A DNA stretch of 64,000 nt from Mesorhizobium ciceri biovar biserrulae WSM1271 (lineage in GTDB: Bacteria > Pseudomonadota > Alphaproteobacteria > Rhizobiales > Rhizobiaceae). The stretch covers positions 2,503,501 through 2,567,500 of the forward strand of contig NC_014923.1 in NCBI RefSeq assembly GCF_000185905.1. The letters are read 5' to 3'. How positions within the stretch are numbered: position 1 is the stretch's first letter; the number at the start of each line of letters is the position of its first letter. The position numbers were made by a program, and so were the translations under genes. This document shows, one piece after another, positions 8,719 to 19,391 of the stretch. The notes beneath the pieces were generated by a model. It made no database searches. It was not told the origin of the DNA and worked only from the letters and a program-made list of their open reading frames with translations.

Positions 8719-8889
8719 GAAAAAATTCCTATTACCAGGGAAAAGGCTGCTGCCGCCGCCGAACTGGCTGTCGTCAGGACTTTTGTTAAGCTGGGTCCGC
8801 AGCCCTGCGCACCGGGCGCCCGGACTTGTGTCCCGGCGCCGCGTCAAATAGCTTGCCGCCCGGATCAGGGGCGGATTTAGGAGATTTCG

Positions 8890-10554
8890 ATGGCGGGACT
8901 TGCACGGGGCGTCGCTGCGGCGATCCTCCTTTTGTCGATGACGACGTTCGGCTTCGCCGCAAACAAGGTCATCATCATTCTCGATGCGTCCGGCTCGATG
9001 TGGGCGCAGATCGACGGCAAGCCCAAGCTCGAAATCGCCCGCGAGTCGCTTCGAACCGTGCTTCAATCGGTCCCCACCGACGACGAGATCGGCTTCATGG
9101 CCTACGGCCATCGCGAGAAGGGCAGCTGCGACGACATCCAGCTGATCGTGCCGCCGCAGGCAGGTTCGGGCAGCGCCATTTCGGCCGCCGCCGACAGCCT
9201 GAAATTCCTCGGCAAGACGCCGCTGACGGCGGCGGTCAAACAGGCGGCCGAGGCGCTGAGATACACCGAGGACAAGGCGACCGTCGTGCTCATCACCGAC
9301 GGGCTCGAAACATGCGGCGGCGACCCCTGCGCGCTTGGCAAGGAGCTCGAGGCATCCGGCGTCGACTTCACCGCCGATGTCGTCGGCTTCGGCCTGACCG
9401 CCGACGAGGGCAAGCAGATCGCCTGCCTCGCCGACAACACCGGCGGCAAATACATCCAGGCCTCCGACGAGAAGGCGCTGCAGGAGGCGCTTGCCGAGAC
9501 CGTGGCAGCACCAGCGCCGGCTCCTGAACCGGCTCCGGCACCTGCGCCGGCACCCGCGCCCGAGCCGGCCAAACCGGACTTCAATTTCCTGCCGATAGCG
9601 GTGCTTGCCGAGGGCGGCGATCCCGTCACTGACGGCAACGCCTGGGAGATCTACAAGGCGAAACCCGACGGTACGCGCGGCGACTACGTCAGTACCGAAT
9701 ACGGCGCCTACAAGGCCAATCTGGAACCGGGCGACTATATCGTCGTGGCCAGCGACGGCCAGGCCAAGACCGAGCAGAAAGTCAAGATCGAGGCGGGCCA
9801 AGTCTACGAGCCTCTCTTCAACTTGAATGCCGGCACGCTCATCATCCATCCGCGACCGAGCGAGGGGGCAGATGTCGTCGATGGCGCGGCTATCGTCATC
9901 GATTATCCGGGTGCTGACATGCCCGCCACCTTCTATGGGACCACGAAAGCCGTGTTGCCGGCCGGCAACGAGAAAGTGACGGTCACGATCGGGCAGGGCG
10001 TGGCTACCGAAACGATTCCGCTGGCTGCCGGCAAGACCGTGGAAAAGGACATGATTGTCGGTGTCGGCCATGTCGTTGCCAATGCTTATTATGCTGCCGG
10101 CGGCGACAAGGCGGACGGTTCAGGCATCGGCTTCAAGGTGCTCAAGGCAAAAAAGAAGATCGATGGAACCAGGGACGAGGTGACCTATGCCTACGGACCC
10201 GACAGCAAATTCGATCTGCCGGCCGATGACTATGTCTTGATTGCGACGGTTGATCTCGCCGTTGTCGAGCAGCCGTTCACCGTCAAGGTCGGCGAATTTC
10301 AGGATCTGAAAATCGCAATGAATGCCGGCGTGCTGGCGATCACCGCGCCGGGAGCCTCGAAGATCGAGATTTTCGAGGCCAAGAAGGACATCAACGGCAA
10401 CCGCAAGTCGCTTGGCTATGCATTCGACCAGAAGTACCAGGCAGCGATCCCGGCGGGCGACTATGCCGTCGTCTCGGAGAAATCCGACAACAGTTCGAAA
10501 GAAGGCAACGTGACGGTCAAGGCCGGCGAGCGAGCCGAGCTAACCGTGCAATAG
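8890..10554 (+). CDS. Secreted/periplasmic VWA-domain protein
   Basis: A 554-residue protein with a signal peptide (residues 1-23, cut after 'GFA'). A von Willebrand A domain follows immediately, with an intact MIDAS motif D-A-S-G-S ('IILDASGSMWAQ') and 'LITDGLETCGGDPC'. A Pro-Ala linker (about 206-225) leads to a C-terminal half built of repeated units of ~100 residues, each ending in 'PGDYIVVAS', 'ADDYVLIAT' or 'AGDYAVVSE'-like strands, which look like beta-sandwich repeats. The ribosome site GGAG lies just upstream of the ATG. Cysteine pairs suggest an oxidising compartment. The binding partner is unknown; a role in envelope adhesion or metal-dependent assembly is a guess. Confidence 0.85.
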   Translation: MAGLARGVAAAILLLSMTTFGFAANKVIIILDASGSMWAQIDGKPKLEIARESLRTVLQSVPTDDEIGFMAYGHREKGSCDDIQLIVPPQAGSGSAISAAADSLKFLGKTPLTAAVKQAAEALRYTEDKATVVLITDGLETCGGDPCALGKELEASGVDFTADVVGFGLTADEGKQIACLADNTGGKYIQASDEKALQEALAETVAAPAPAPEPAPAPAPAPAPEPAKPDFNFLPIAVLAEGGDPVTDGNAWEIYKAKPDGTRGDYVSTEYGAYKANLEPGDYIVVASDGQAKTEQKVKIEAGQVYEPLFNLNAGTLIIHPRPSEGADVVDGAAIVIDYPGADMPATFYGTTKAVLPAGNEKVTVTIGQGVATETIPLAAGKTVEKDMIVGVGHVVANAYYAAGGDKADGSGIGFKVLKAKKKIDGTRDEVTYAYGPDSKFDLPADDYVLIATVDLAVVEQPFTVKVGEFQDLKIAMNAGVLAITAPGASKIEIFEAKKDINGNRKSLGYAFDQKYQAAIPAGDYAVVSEKSDNSSKEGNVTVKAGERAELTVQ

Positions 10555-10574
10555 AATCGTATGCACAACCGCAA

Positions 10575-10600
10575 GAGGGCGGCCAAGTGCCGCCCCTTTT
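10575..10600 (+). terminator. Intrinsic terminator after the VWA gene
   Basis: GGGCGGC (10577-10583) pairs with GCCGCCC (10589-10595) over a CAAGT loop and is followed by CTTTT. It begins about 20 nt after the VWA stop codon and separates it from the convergent edd gene. Confidence 0.75.
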
Positions 10601-10622
10601 CATGGGTTGCGCAGAACTGCCG

Positions 10623-12446
<1,824 letters not shown>

Positions 12447-12518
12447 GGTGTCGGTCCTTTCAGGCGAGGTCCCGGAAACATCCTCCCGCCGTTTGCCGGG
12501 ACCGGTGTAAATCGAGAA

Positions 12519-13235
12519 TCAGGGTGCCCAGAAAACCTCTACGGGCTTTTGCGCTGCGTCGAGCACGGCGCGGATTGGCTTTCGCGGCCCGGGCGCCACC
12601 GCGCCGTCGAAGGCGATACGCTTGTCCTCACCCTCGATGTGCAGCGCGATGAAGCCGGCTTCGACGATGCGGGCCAGCGACAGGGTCAGCCGCGGCTCGC
12701 CCGCACTTGCCGCATGAACCGGCAGCACGATCCTGTCGGAAGACGGGTCGAGCAGTGTTGCCAGGTCGGCGGCATCGGGAAAGAACGAGGCGGTGTGGCC
12801 GTCCGGCCCCATGCCGAGCACGACGACATCGAGCGGCCAGGGCAAGGATCGGAGCGCTGCATCGTCGGACGAGGCCGCATCCTCGATGCTGGTGGCTTCG
12901 TGATAGAGCGGCACGAAACGAGCCGCCTTGGCCGCGTTCTGCAACAGATTGGCGGCCACCAGCCCGGCATTGGAGCGTGGCGAGGAGGCCGGCACGAAAC
13001 GCTCGTCGACCAGCGTCACGATCACCTTGTCCCAGGCGATGGGTATCGCTGAAAGGGCGGCGAAGAATTTTGCCGGCGTGGTGCCGCCGGAGACGGCGAG
13101 CAACCCCGTGCCGCGCTCGGCGATCGCCTTGGTCAGTCTGCCTGCAACATGGCCGGCCAGGGCCGCCGCCAGTTCCTGGCGCCCGGTGAAGCCGTTCCAG
13201 CTGTAGGCGGCGCTGTTCAATTGCTCTCGTGCCAT
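12519..13235 (-). CDS. pgl: 6-phosphogluconolactonase
   Basis: A 238-residue cytosolic enzyme that hydrolyses 6-phosphogluconolactone to 6-phosphogluconate. Motifs of the NagB/Pgl fold are clear: 'LLAVSGGTTPAKFF' near residues 45-58, 'VTLVDERFV' near 74-82 and 'VVLGMGPDGHTASFFPDA' near 134-151. It starts 19 nt inside the end of zwf, so the two are translationally coupled, the standard rhizobial arrangement. Confidence 0.96.
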   Translation of the reverse strand: MAREQLNSAAYSWNGFTGRQELAAALAGHVAGRLTKAIAERGTGLLAVSGGTTPAKFFAALSAIPIAWDKVIVTLVDERFVPASSPRSNAGLVAANLLQNAAKAARFVPLYHEATSIEDAASSDDAALRSLPWPLDVVVLGMGPDGHTASFFPDAADLATLLDPSSDRIVLPVHAASAGEPRLTLSLARIVEAGFIALHIEGEDKRIAFDGAVAPGPRKPIRAVLDAAQKPVEVFWAP

Positions 13236-14686
13236 GTCCGCCCGTCACGTTCGATCAGCGCTATCGAGGCCGATGGACCCCAGGTGCCCGCCGTGTAGCC
13301 CTGCGCCTCCTGCCTGGCACTTTCCCAGGCATTCTGGATCGGGTCGATCCATTTCCACGCCGCCTCGACTTCGTCACGGCGCATGAACAGGGTCTGGTTG
13401 CCACGGATGACGTCCATGATCAGCCGCTCATAGGCGTCCGGTGCGCGGCCGTCGAAGGACTGCGCGAAACTCATGTCGAGCGAAATCTGGCGCAGCCGCA
13501 TGCCGCCCGGGCCCGGATCCTTGATCATGATGAACTGCTTGACGCCTTCGTCCGGCTGCAGCCGGATGACAAGCTGGTTGGCGAAGATCGGTCCGGCGCT
13601 GTCGCCGAAGATCGAATGCGGGATCGGCTTGAATTCGATGACGATTTCCGAAACCCGCGTCGCCAGCCGTTTGCCGGTACGCAGATAGAACGGAACGCCC
13701 GACCAGCGCCAATTGCCGATCTCGGCCTTGATGGCGACGAAGGTCTCGGTGTTGCTGTCCTTGCCGAGTTCCTCGACATAGCCTTTCACCGGTCCGCCGG
13801 CCGAAGCCCCGGCGCGATACTGCCCGCGCACGGTGTGCTTCGGCGCTTCGTTGCCGTTGATGCGCTTCAGTGCCCGCAGCACCTTCAGCTTTTCGTCGCG
13901 AACGGCGTCGGCATCCATCGACGACGGCGCTTCCATGGCGACGAGGCACAAGAGCTGCAGCATATGGTTCTGCACCATGTCGCGCAGCGCGCCGGCCTTG
14001 TCGTAATAGGTGACGCGGTCCTCCAGGCCGACGGTCTCGGCCACGGTGATCTGGACATGGTCGATATGGGCTGAATTCCACAACGGTTCGTAGAGCGCGT
14101 TGGCAAAGCGCAGCGCCATCAGGTTCTGCACCGTCTCCTTGCCGAGATAATGGTCGATGCGGAAGATCTGGCTTTCGTGGAAGTCGTCGCCGACCAGGTC
14201 GTTGAGCTTGCGTGCCGAATCGAGATCGCGGCCGATCGGCTTTTCCAGCACGATGCGCGAGTTCGGCGTGATCAGATTGTGCTCTTTCAGCTTGTGCGAG
14301 ATGTCGCCGAACAGCGCCGGCGCCACCGCCAGGTAGAAGGCGCGGATGCGGTCGCTGTCGCCGATCGCCTTCTTGAGCTTGTCGAAGCCGGCGCCGCTCG
14401 TCGCATCGGCGGAGACGTAGGACAGCCGCGCCAGAAAGGTCTTCAGTTCCTTGGCGTCGATGTCGGCCGGTTTGACGTGGTCCGAGATCGCCTGCTTGGC
14501 GAAGGCCTGGAATTCTTCGTCGCTCATCTTCGAGCGCGAGGTGCCGATGATGCGTGTCGGCTCCGAAAACTGATGGTCGCGCTGGCGATAATAGAGCGAC
14601 GGCAGAAGCTTGCGCTCCGACAGATCGCCGGTGCCGCCGAAAATGATGAAGTCGAAAGGATCGACGGGGATGATCTGGCTGGTCAT
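13217..14686 (-). CDS. zwf: Glucose-6-phosphate 1-dehydrogenase
   Basis: A 489-residue enzyme that oxidises glucose 6-phosphate with NAD(P) and is the entry point to the Entner-Doudoroff and pentose phosphate routes. It shows the coenzyme motif 'GGTGDLSERKLLPSLY' near residues 17-32, the substrate motif 'RIDHYLGKE' with the catalytic His, and 'EKPIGRD'. It is the first gene of zwf-pgl-edd, transcribed leftward from the gap at 14687-15001. The control site is not obvious; an AATCGATT palindrome lies 45-60 nt upstream of the start. Confidence 0.97.
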   Translation of the reverse strand: MTSQIIPVDPFDFIIFGGTGDLSERKLLPSLYYRQRDHQFSEPTRIIGTSRSKMSDEEFQAFAKQAISDHVKPADIDAKELKTFLARLSYVSADATSGAGFDKLKKAIGDSDRIRAFYLAVAPALFGDISHKLKEHNLITPNSRIVLEKPIGRDLDSARKLNDLVGDDFHESQIFRIDHYLGKETVQNLMALRFANALYEPLWNSAHIDHVQITVAETVGLEDRVTYYDKAGALRDMVQNHMLQLLCLVAMEAPSSMDADAVRDEKLKVLRALKRINGNEAPKHTVRGQYRAGASAGGPVKGYVEELGKDSNTETFVAIKAEIGNWRWSGVPFYLRTGKRLATRVSEIVIEFKPIPHSIFGDSAGPIFANQLVIRLQPDEGVKQFIMIKDPGPGGMRLRQISLDMSFAQSFDGRAPDAYERLIMDVIRGNQTLFMRRDEVEAAWKWIDPIQNAWESARQEAQGYTAGTWGPSASIALIERDGRTWHESN

Positions 14687-15001
14687 GGTCTGTCCGCTCT
14701 GACGCCGGTCGCTGTGACGCGGCTGATATAATCTAATCGATTTAAATTTTCCAGTGCCATGGTGTCACATCTGGGTGTATGCGCCTGCCCCTTGACAGTC
14801 CGATGACCCGGAGGCTTGTCGACAGGCGCGGCACCGGAAGCCTTCGCAGTTGCAGCATAGAGCGGGATCGACGCGAAAGCCAAAGGAGAAATCGGCGATG
14901 GCCGCACATCTTTCGAGCAATCCGGCCAGAAGCCACGGGTTCGCGCGGATGTGCGCTATCGGCGCGCCGGTTGATCGTCATCAATCATGAGCGGGAAAAA
15001 C
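14687..15001. other. Divergent intergenic region, zwf / SDR pseudogene
   Basis: About 315 nt without a supported gene. Near zwf there is an AT-rich block (about 14725-14752: 'TGATATAATCTAATCGATTTAAATTTTC') containing the palindromes AATCGATT and TTTAAA, a likely promoter/operator for the zwf operon. The rest is GC-rich with no recognisable signal. Confidence 0.5.
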
Positions 15002-15749
15002 ATGCGTCTGGAAAACAAGGTTGCCGTCATCACCGGTGCTGCGTCCGGTTTTGGCGAGGGCATCGCCAGGCGCTTTGCGCAGGAGGGTGCCAGGGTCGTT
15101 GTCGCCGATCTCAACGCCAAGGACGCGGAGCGCGTCGCCGGCGAGATCGGCGAAGCGGCGATCTGGACCCAGACCGATGTCTCGCTGCGCTCCGAATTCG
15201 ACGAGATGATCTATGCCGCCAAAAGCGCATTCGGCCGCATCGACATCATGGTCAACAATGCCGGCTACACCCATCGCAACGGCGAACATGCTCAATGTCG
15301 ACGAGGAGACCTTCGACCTGATAACCGCCGTCAACATGAAGGCGATCTATCACGCGGCACTCGCCGTGGTGCCGATCATGGAGCGGCAGGGCGGCGGCGT
15401 CATCCTGACCACGGCCTCCACCGCGGGTCTGCGGCCGCGCCCCGGCCTCACCTGGTACAATGCGTCGAAAGGCTGGGCGATCACCGCCACCAAATCGATG
15501 GCGGTGGAACTGGCGCCGAAGAACATCCGCGTCAACTGCCTCTGCCCGGTTGCCGGCGAGACCGGCATGCTGGAGAAATTCATGGGCGCCGACACACCCG
15601 AAATCCGCGAGAAGTTCCGCGCATCGATCCCGCTCGGCCGGCTCTCGACGCCGCTCGACATCGCCAACGCCGCACTCTGGCTGGCCTCGGACGAAGCCGC
15701 CTTCATCACCGGCGTGGCGCTGGAGGTCGACGGCGGCCGCTGCATCTGA
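15002..15749 (+). pseudogene. SDR-family oxidoreductase, interrupted by a frameshift
   Basis: The first part (15002 to about 15285) reads 'MRLENKVAVITGAASGFGEG' with the TGxxxGxG NAD(P) motif and 'NNAG'. The rest, from the frame one base later, reads 'MLNVDEETFD', the catalytic 'TTASTAG...YNASKG' (S, Y-x3-K) and the usual end 'VALEVDGGRCI'. Joined, they give a normal ~249-residue classical SDR. One extra base near 15283-15290 ('GGCGAACATG', where 'GGCAACATG' would restore N-G-N-M-L) breaks it. Start: MRLENK, preceded by GGGAAAA; an ATG 15 nt earlier is possible. The break may be real or a sequencing error; substrate unknown. Confidence 0.85.
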
Positions 15750-15799
15750 ACGCCTGGGTAGCAGGCCAGGATCTCATCCGCTGCAATACCAGGACAAGC

Positions 15800-17032
15800 G
15801 CAATCTCACGGCAATCGAGGATCAACCCCGCCAACAATGAGACCTACACCTATACGGCCAACGGCTTCATCGAGAATGCCGATGGGCCGTGGGGCAGCCT
15901 CACCTATACGATCGACGGTGTCGGCAACATCACCCAGCGCACCGTAACCATTGGTGGCGTCACCTCTATCGATACCTACAGCCTTCAGGGCGGCTCCAGC
16001 CGGCTGACCGGCATCCTCACCGGCGGCGCACCGAGCCGCGGCTTCCAGTCGGACCTTGCCGGCAACGTCACGCAGGACGCGACCGTCTCGCCGGAGCTCA
16101 CCAAGACCTACAGCTACAATGCCGCCGGCCAGCTCTCGGGCGCCACCACGAACGGCACGACGGCAGGCGCCTACATCTACGACTACCTGTCGCGGCTGGT
16201 CTCGCGCACCATCGCCGCCTCGTCGGCCACGCTGCACATGGTGCACGACCTCGACGGCAATGTAATCGCCGAATATGACGCGTCCGGCGCGCTGGTCACC
16301 GAATACATCTGGGTCGAAGGCCGCCCGCTGGCGATGGTCGCCGACGCCGGCATCACGCCGGTGCTCTATTACGTGCTGACTGACCATCTCGAACGGCCGG
16401 TCATGATGACCGACCAGGGCCGCAATGTCGTCTGGCAGGCGAGCTATCTACCTTACGGTGAGGTGCGTAGCATCAGTGGCACGGCGACGCTCAACCAGCG
16501 CTTCCCCGGCCAATAGTTCCAGATCGAGACGGGGCTCGCCTACAATTGGCACCGCCATTATGATGCTTCCATCGGGCGCTATCTGCAGCCCGATCCGCTC
16601 GGTATGCCGAATGGGCCGTCAAGGTGGGCGTATGTCGGCAACAGCCCGCTGATGAAGGTGGATCCGAGCGGGTTGTATTGGGTTCCAGGTCCAGGAGGGA
16701 ATCGATGGTGGTGTTGGGGTGGCAATCCCTTGGACTGCGTTTTACGTCCCCCGCCCCCGCAGCCAGGGCCACAATCTTGCCCGATGCCGTCGGAACGGCG
16801 TACGACGCCTCCGCCTCCGCCGCCAGCTGGGCCGCCGGATGACGACCCTTGTGAGGAACAGCTTGCCGCTGATGAGGCGCAGTGCCAATTGCTATCCTCG
16901 GGGCGTGGTGGCGGGCGCACAACCAAAGCTGGTAGAAATTGGTATGCAGCTTGTATGGCAATAGCCAGTGAAAGATATGCCGCTTGTAGGGCAGGGAAAC
17001 CCTTGCCGCCGTTTCCAATATGGAAAATGTAG
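15800..17032 (+). pseudogene. Rhs/YD-repeat protein, C-terminal remnant with in-frame stop and toxin-type tail
   Basis: From about 15830 the frame encodes YD-type repeats ('ETYTYTANGFIENADG', 'KTYSYNAAGQLSGATT', 'YIYDYLSRLVSRTI', 'HMVHDLDGNVIAEYD'). The Rhs core follows ('YYVLTDHLERPVMMTD', 'RFPGQ', then 'GLAYNWHRHYDASIGRYLQPDPLG' and 'YVGNSPLMKVDPSGLY'). A TAG at 16514-16516 replaces the Tyr codon expected in 'RFPGQYF'. After the core comes a ~120-residue variable tail with a poly-Pro stretch and four spaced cysteines ending 'RYAACRAGKPLPPFPIW'. The N-terminal ~1000+ residues and any secretion domain are missing. It starts about 50 nt behind the broken SDR gene, so recombination has joined the two. 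Confidence 0.85.
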
Positions 17033-17034
17033 CT

Positions 17035-17358
17035 ATGAAATTTCTATTTCGGGAGAGGCTGGAAGTTTTGAACTCAGATGATTTATTTGAGTTTGGAATA
17101 ACAAAAATCAATAAAAATAAAAGCGAAGAAGATTTATATGAAACAGAGGCAATCTTCATAAGAAACGGGAAAGTAACATCAAGAATAAAGTTGACTGGAT
17201 TGAGTGAGTTTAAGGTTGTAATGAGCTCGTTATCCTATTTTGGGTCAAAATTAAGGGGAATAGCAAAAGATGAATCGATTACTTTTGATTTTGATGGATT
17301 AACATTTGACCAATATATACCAATAAACAAAAATTTAAGATTGATTTGGGATGAATGA
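17035..17358 (+). CDS. AT-rich small ORF behind the Rhs tail, candidate immunity protein
   Basis: A 107-residue acidic/lysine-rich protein in very AT-rich DNA (about one-third GC, against >60% around it), starting 2 nt after the Rhs stop. A GGAAAA ribosome site overlaps the Rhs end; an in-frame ATG at 17020 would overlap the Rhs frame. No signal peptide or membrane span is seen. Sequence elements such as 'MKFLFRERLEVLNSDDLFEFG' and 'DESITFDFDGLTFDQYIP' match no family I recognise. Position directly behind an Rhs variable tail, small size and foreign base composition are typical of the immunity gene in Rhs toxin-immunity pairs. Function is inference from context. Confidence 0.6.
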   Translation: MKFLFRERLEVLNSDDLFEFGITKINKNKSEEDLYETEAIFIRNGKVTSRIKLTGLSEFKVVMSSLSYFGSKLRGIAKDESITFDFDGLTFDQYIPINKNLRLIWDE

Positions 17359-17420
17359 TTTAAAGAAAGATAAACAACAATTGTAGGGTGACAGCACACT
17401 TTTATTCTCGATGGTGGACT

Positions 17421-18274
17421 GTGGTCGAAGAAAATCCCCGTGATTCATCGGCCTCTTGCGAGTGCCAATCCTCCGGCTTCGCCCTCGTCGCTGTCCTTGT
17501 CTTCCTCCTCATCGTCTCCGCCATCACCTCTACCTTCGCCCTGACCGCCTGGACGCGGCTCAAGATCGCTTCGAATGAGACCGAAAGCCAGCGGTTCGGC
17601 CTGCTCGCGAAGGCCTGACCAATGTGCTGGCGGCGCGGCTGTCGAGCGATGGCGCCGATATCGGACTGCCGCTGAATTTCGAACCCGTCTCCTGCCTGGC
17701 CGGCGAGCTGACTGTCGTGACACGATTGCAGGGGCATTCGGGCCTGATCGATCTCAACGCCGCCGATCACAATCTGCTTGCCCAGGGTTTCGCCTCGCTT
17801 GGCGTCGATCCGGAGATGTCCAACTGGCTTGCGATCGCGGTCGAATATTCGCGCAGCGGCGCCAGCATCTTTGCGGCCGCTGCCACGCAAAAAGTCGAAG
17901 TCGTGGGTGGTTTCAAGCATGCACCGTTCGAATCCGTCGCTGAGCTGCAGGACTTTTCCAGGCTGCGCTCGATCTCCTTGCCTGATCTCTACAGCACATT
18001 CACGGTCAATTCGCGGCGCGGCGATCTGGTCGTAAGTCGAGCCGGCCCCACGCTGGCCAACTTCGTCAAGGCCGGAACATCGGCAGGTGCAAAGATACCC
18101 GAGCAGGCCTTCACGATCGAGGTTTCCGTCAGCCGGCGAGGGTCGGCAATCGTCGGTTCCGCCGGCTATGTCTTCGAAAGCCGTTCGGGCGATCAAGCAA
18201 GCCTGCTCCGCACTGCAGCGGTTTTGGGAACGATAGGCGCCAAGACAAGGGGCGTGCCTCACCCAAGGCGGTAG
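17421..18274 (+). pseudogene. GspK-like type II secretion pseudopilin, frameshifted
   Basis: The first frame (from a GTG at 17421; GTG 17388 is also in frame) carries a prepilin-like N-terminus: 'SSGFALVAVLVFLLIVSAITSTFALTAW', that is Gly-Phe cleavage site plus a ~20-residue hydrophobic helix. It stops at 17618. The next frame continues with 'LAARLSSDGADIG' and a GspK-like body ('HSGLIDLNAADHNLLAQGFASLGVD', 'LQDFSRLRSISLPDLYSTFTV', 'TIEVSVSRRG') to 18274. Restoring one base near 17606-17610 would join them as 'GLLAEGLTNVLAARL'. GspK caps the pseudopilus tip of type II secretion systems; no other gsp gene is nearby, so this looks like an orphan relic. Confidence 0.7.
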
Positions 18275-18277
18275 ACG

Positions 18278-19198
18278 TCAGGCGCCGGTCTTGATGTAGC
18301 TCTTGTAGATCCAGCCGGTCTTGCCGTTGTAGGTGATCTGGCACCATTTCTTGCAGCTCATCACCTGCACCGAGGTTTTGGCTGGCACCGTACCGATGGC
18401 GGCGGCATTTTTCTTCGGGCCGCTTCGCATGGTCACGGCCCTCAGGATGCGTCCTGTTCCGGCGGCTGCGGCTTTCCTTGGCTTCGCCTTGGCCTGGCTG
18501 TCATCACCTTCTGCCGCTGGCTCTTGAGCCGGCACTTGCGGTTGCACCTCGGGAATGGCGGCGGTTTGTGCGCCGTCGGGATGGTTGCCCGCGGTTGCGC
18601 CGGGCGCGGCTACCTTGGCAAGTTCGGTGGCGGCATCGGTATCGGCTGCCGGCTGCGCGAATGCCGCCGTTTGCTTGTCGGGTGCCTTGTCCGCCACCTG
18701 GCTGGGAGCAGTCGAATCGGACGCGGATGCGGCCTTCAGCTGGGAACCGGTCCAGCGCGGGTCATTGGCGGCGAGTGCGGGAATGTTGTCTTGCGCGGCC
18801 GCCACAGTTGTTGGAATTGCGTCGGACTTGCGCGCCTGCGGCACGGCTGCCGCAGCGACCGCGGCCCCAACCGGGGTTATTTTCGTCGTCTTCACCGGAA
18901 CCGTTGGAATGGTCTGTTCGGGGCTCGCTGCCGCCTGTCTGTCGCTGGCCGGCAGCGCCAGCCACAGCGCCACGGCGGCGACCCCAAGCAGCGCGGCGGT
19001 GCCGATCGCGGCGATCACCAGATGCGAGTTCGAACGGACTTCCTGCCAGAAGGACGGCCGCATGTCGTATCCGAACTGCATGGCAAAGCGCCGACGTTCC
19101 GGCGTACCGAAACTGAAGGGCTCTCTCACTCTTGCCACCTCCATAAGCGGGCCGACGTTCTTTCGATCGGTGCCGGAAGTCCGGCGTCTGATCCGCAT
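18278..19198 (-). CDS. Membrane-anchored SH3-domain protein
   Basis: About 306 residues from the ATG at 19198, which has a GGGA just upstream; a TTG at 19213 and an ATG at 19144 are in-frame alternatives. There is a short cytosolic N-terminus, one membrane span near residues 55-78 ('VIAAIGTAALLGVAAVALWLAL'), a long Ala/Pro/Gln-rich disordered stretch, and a C-terminal bacterial SH3 domain ('TMRSGPKKNAAAIGTVPAKTSVQVM', 'WCQITYNGKTGWIYKSYI'). Such SH3b domains bind peptidoglycan or proteins in the periplasm. Its end nearly touches the GspK-like gene on the other strand. An AT-rich TGTAA-repeat block at 19346-19380 may be its promoter region. Confidence 0.8.
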   Translation of the reverse strand: MRIRRRTSGTDRKNVGPLMEVARVREPFSFGTPERRRFAMQFGYDMRPSFWQEVRSNSHLVIAAIGTAALLGVAAVALWLALPASDRQAAASPEQTIPTVPVKTTKITPVGAAVAAAAVPQARKSDAIPTTVAAAQDNIPALAANDPRWTGSQLKAASASDSTAPSQVADKAPDKQTAAFAQPAADTDAATELAKVAAPGATAGNHPDGAQTAAIPEVQPQVPAQEPAAEGDDSQAKAKPRKAAAAGTGRILRAVTMRSGPKKNAAAIGTVPAKTSVQVMSCKKWCQITYNGKTGWIYKSYIKTGA

Positions 19199-19391
19199 CG
19201 GTCCCAAAAACAACGCGGGCAGGCCCGCAACAATCCCCGAACAATCGCCCAGAACCGGCAGCTTTCGCCTGCGATTGTGGCATCAGTACGCCAACATAGA
19301 GGATTCTGCGCCTTTGCGGGAAATTGCGCAATGCGTCGCACGGGCAACAAATGTTACAACAAATATTACAATATTACATCAGGCCGGCCGG

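Noticed and set aside
8583..8789. 68-residue plus-strand ORF after the GlxA-type gene
   Set aside because: It runs through the minus-strand terminator and promoter, has no ribosome site and an unnatural composition.
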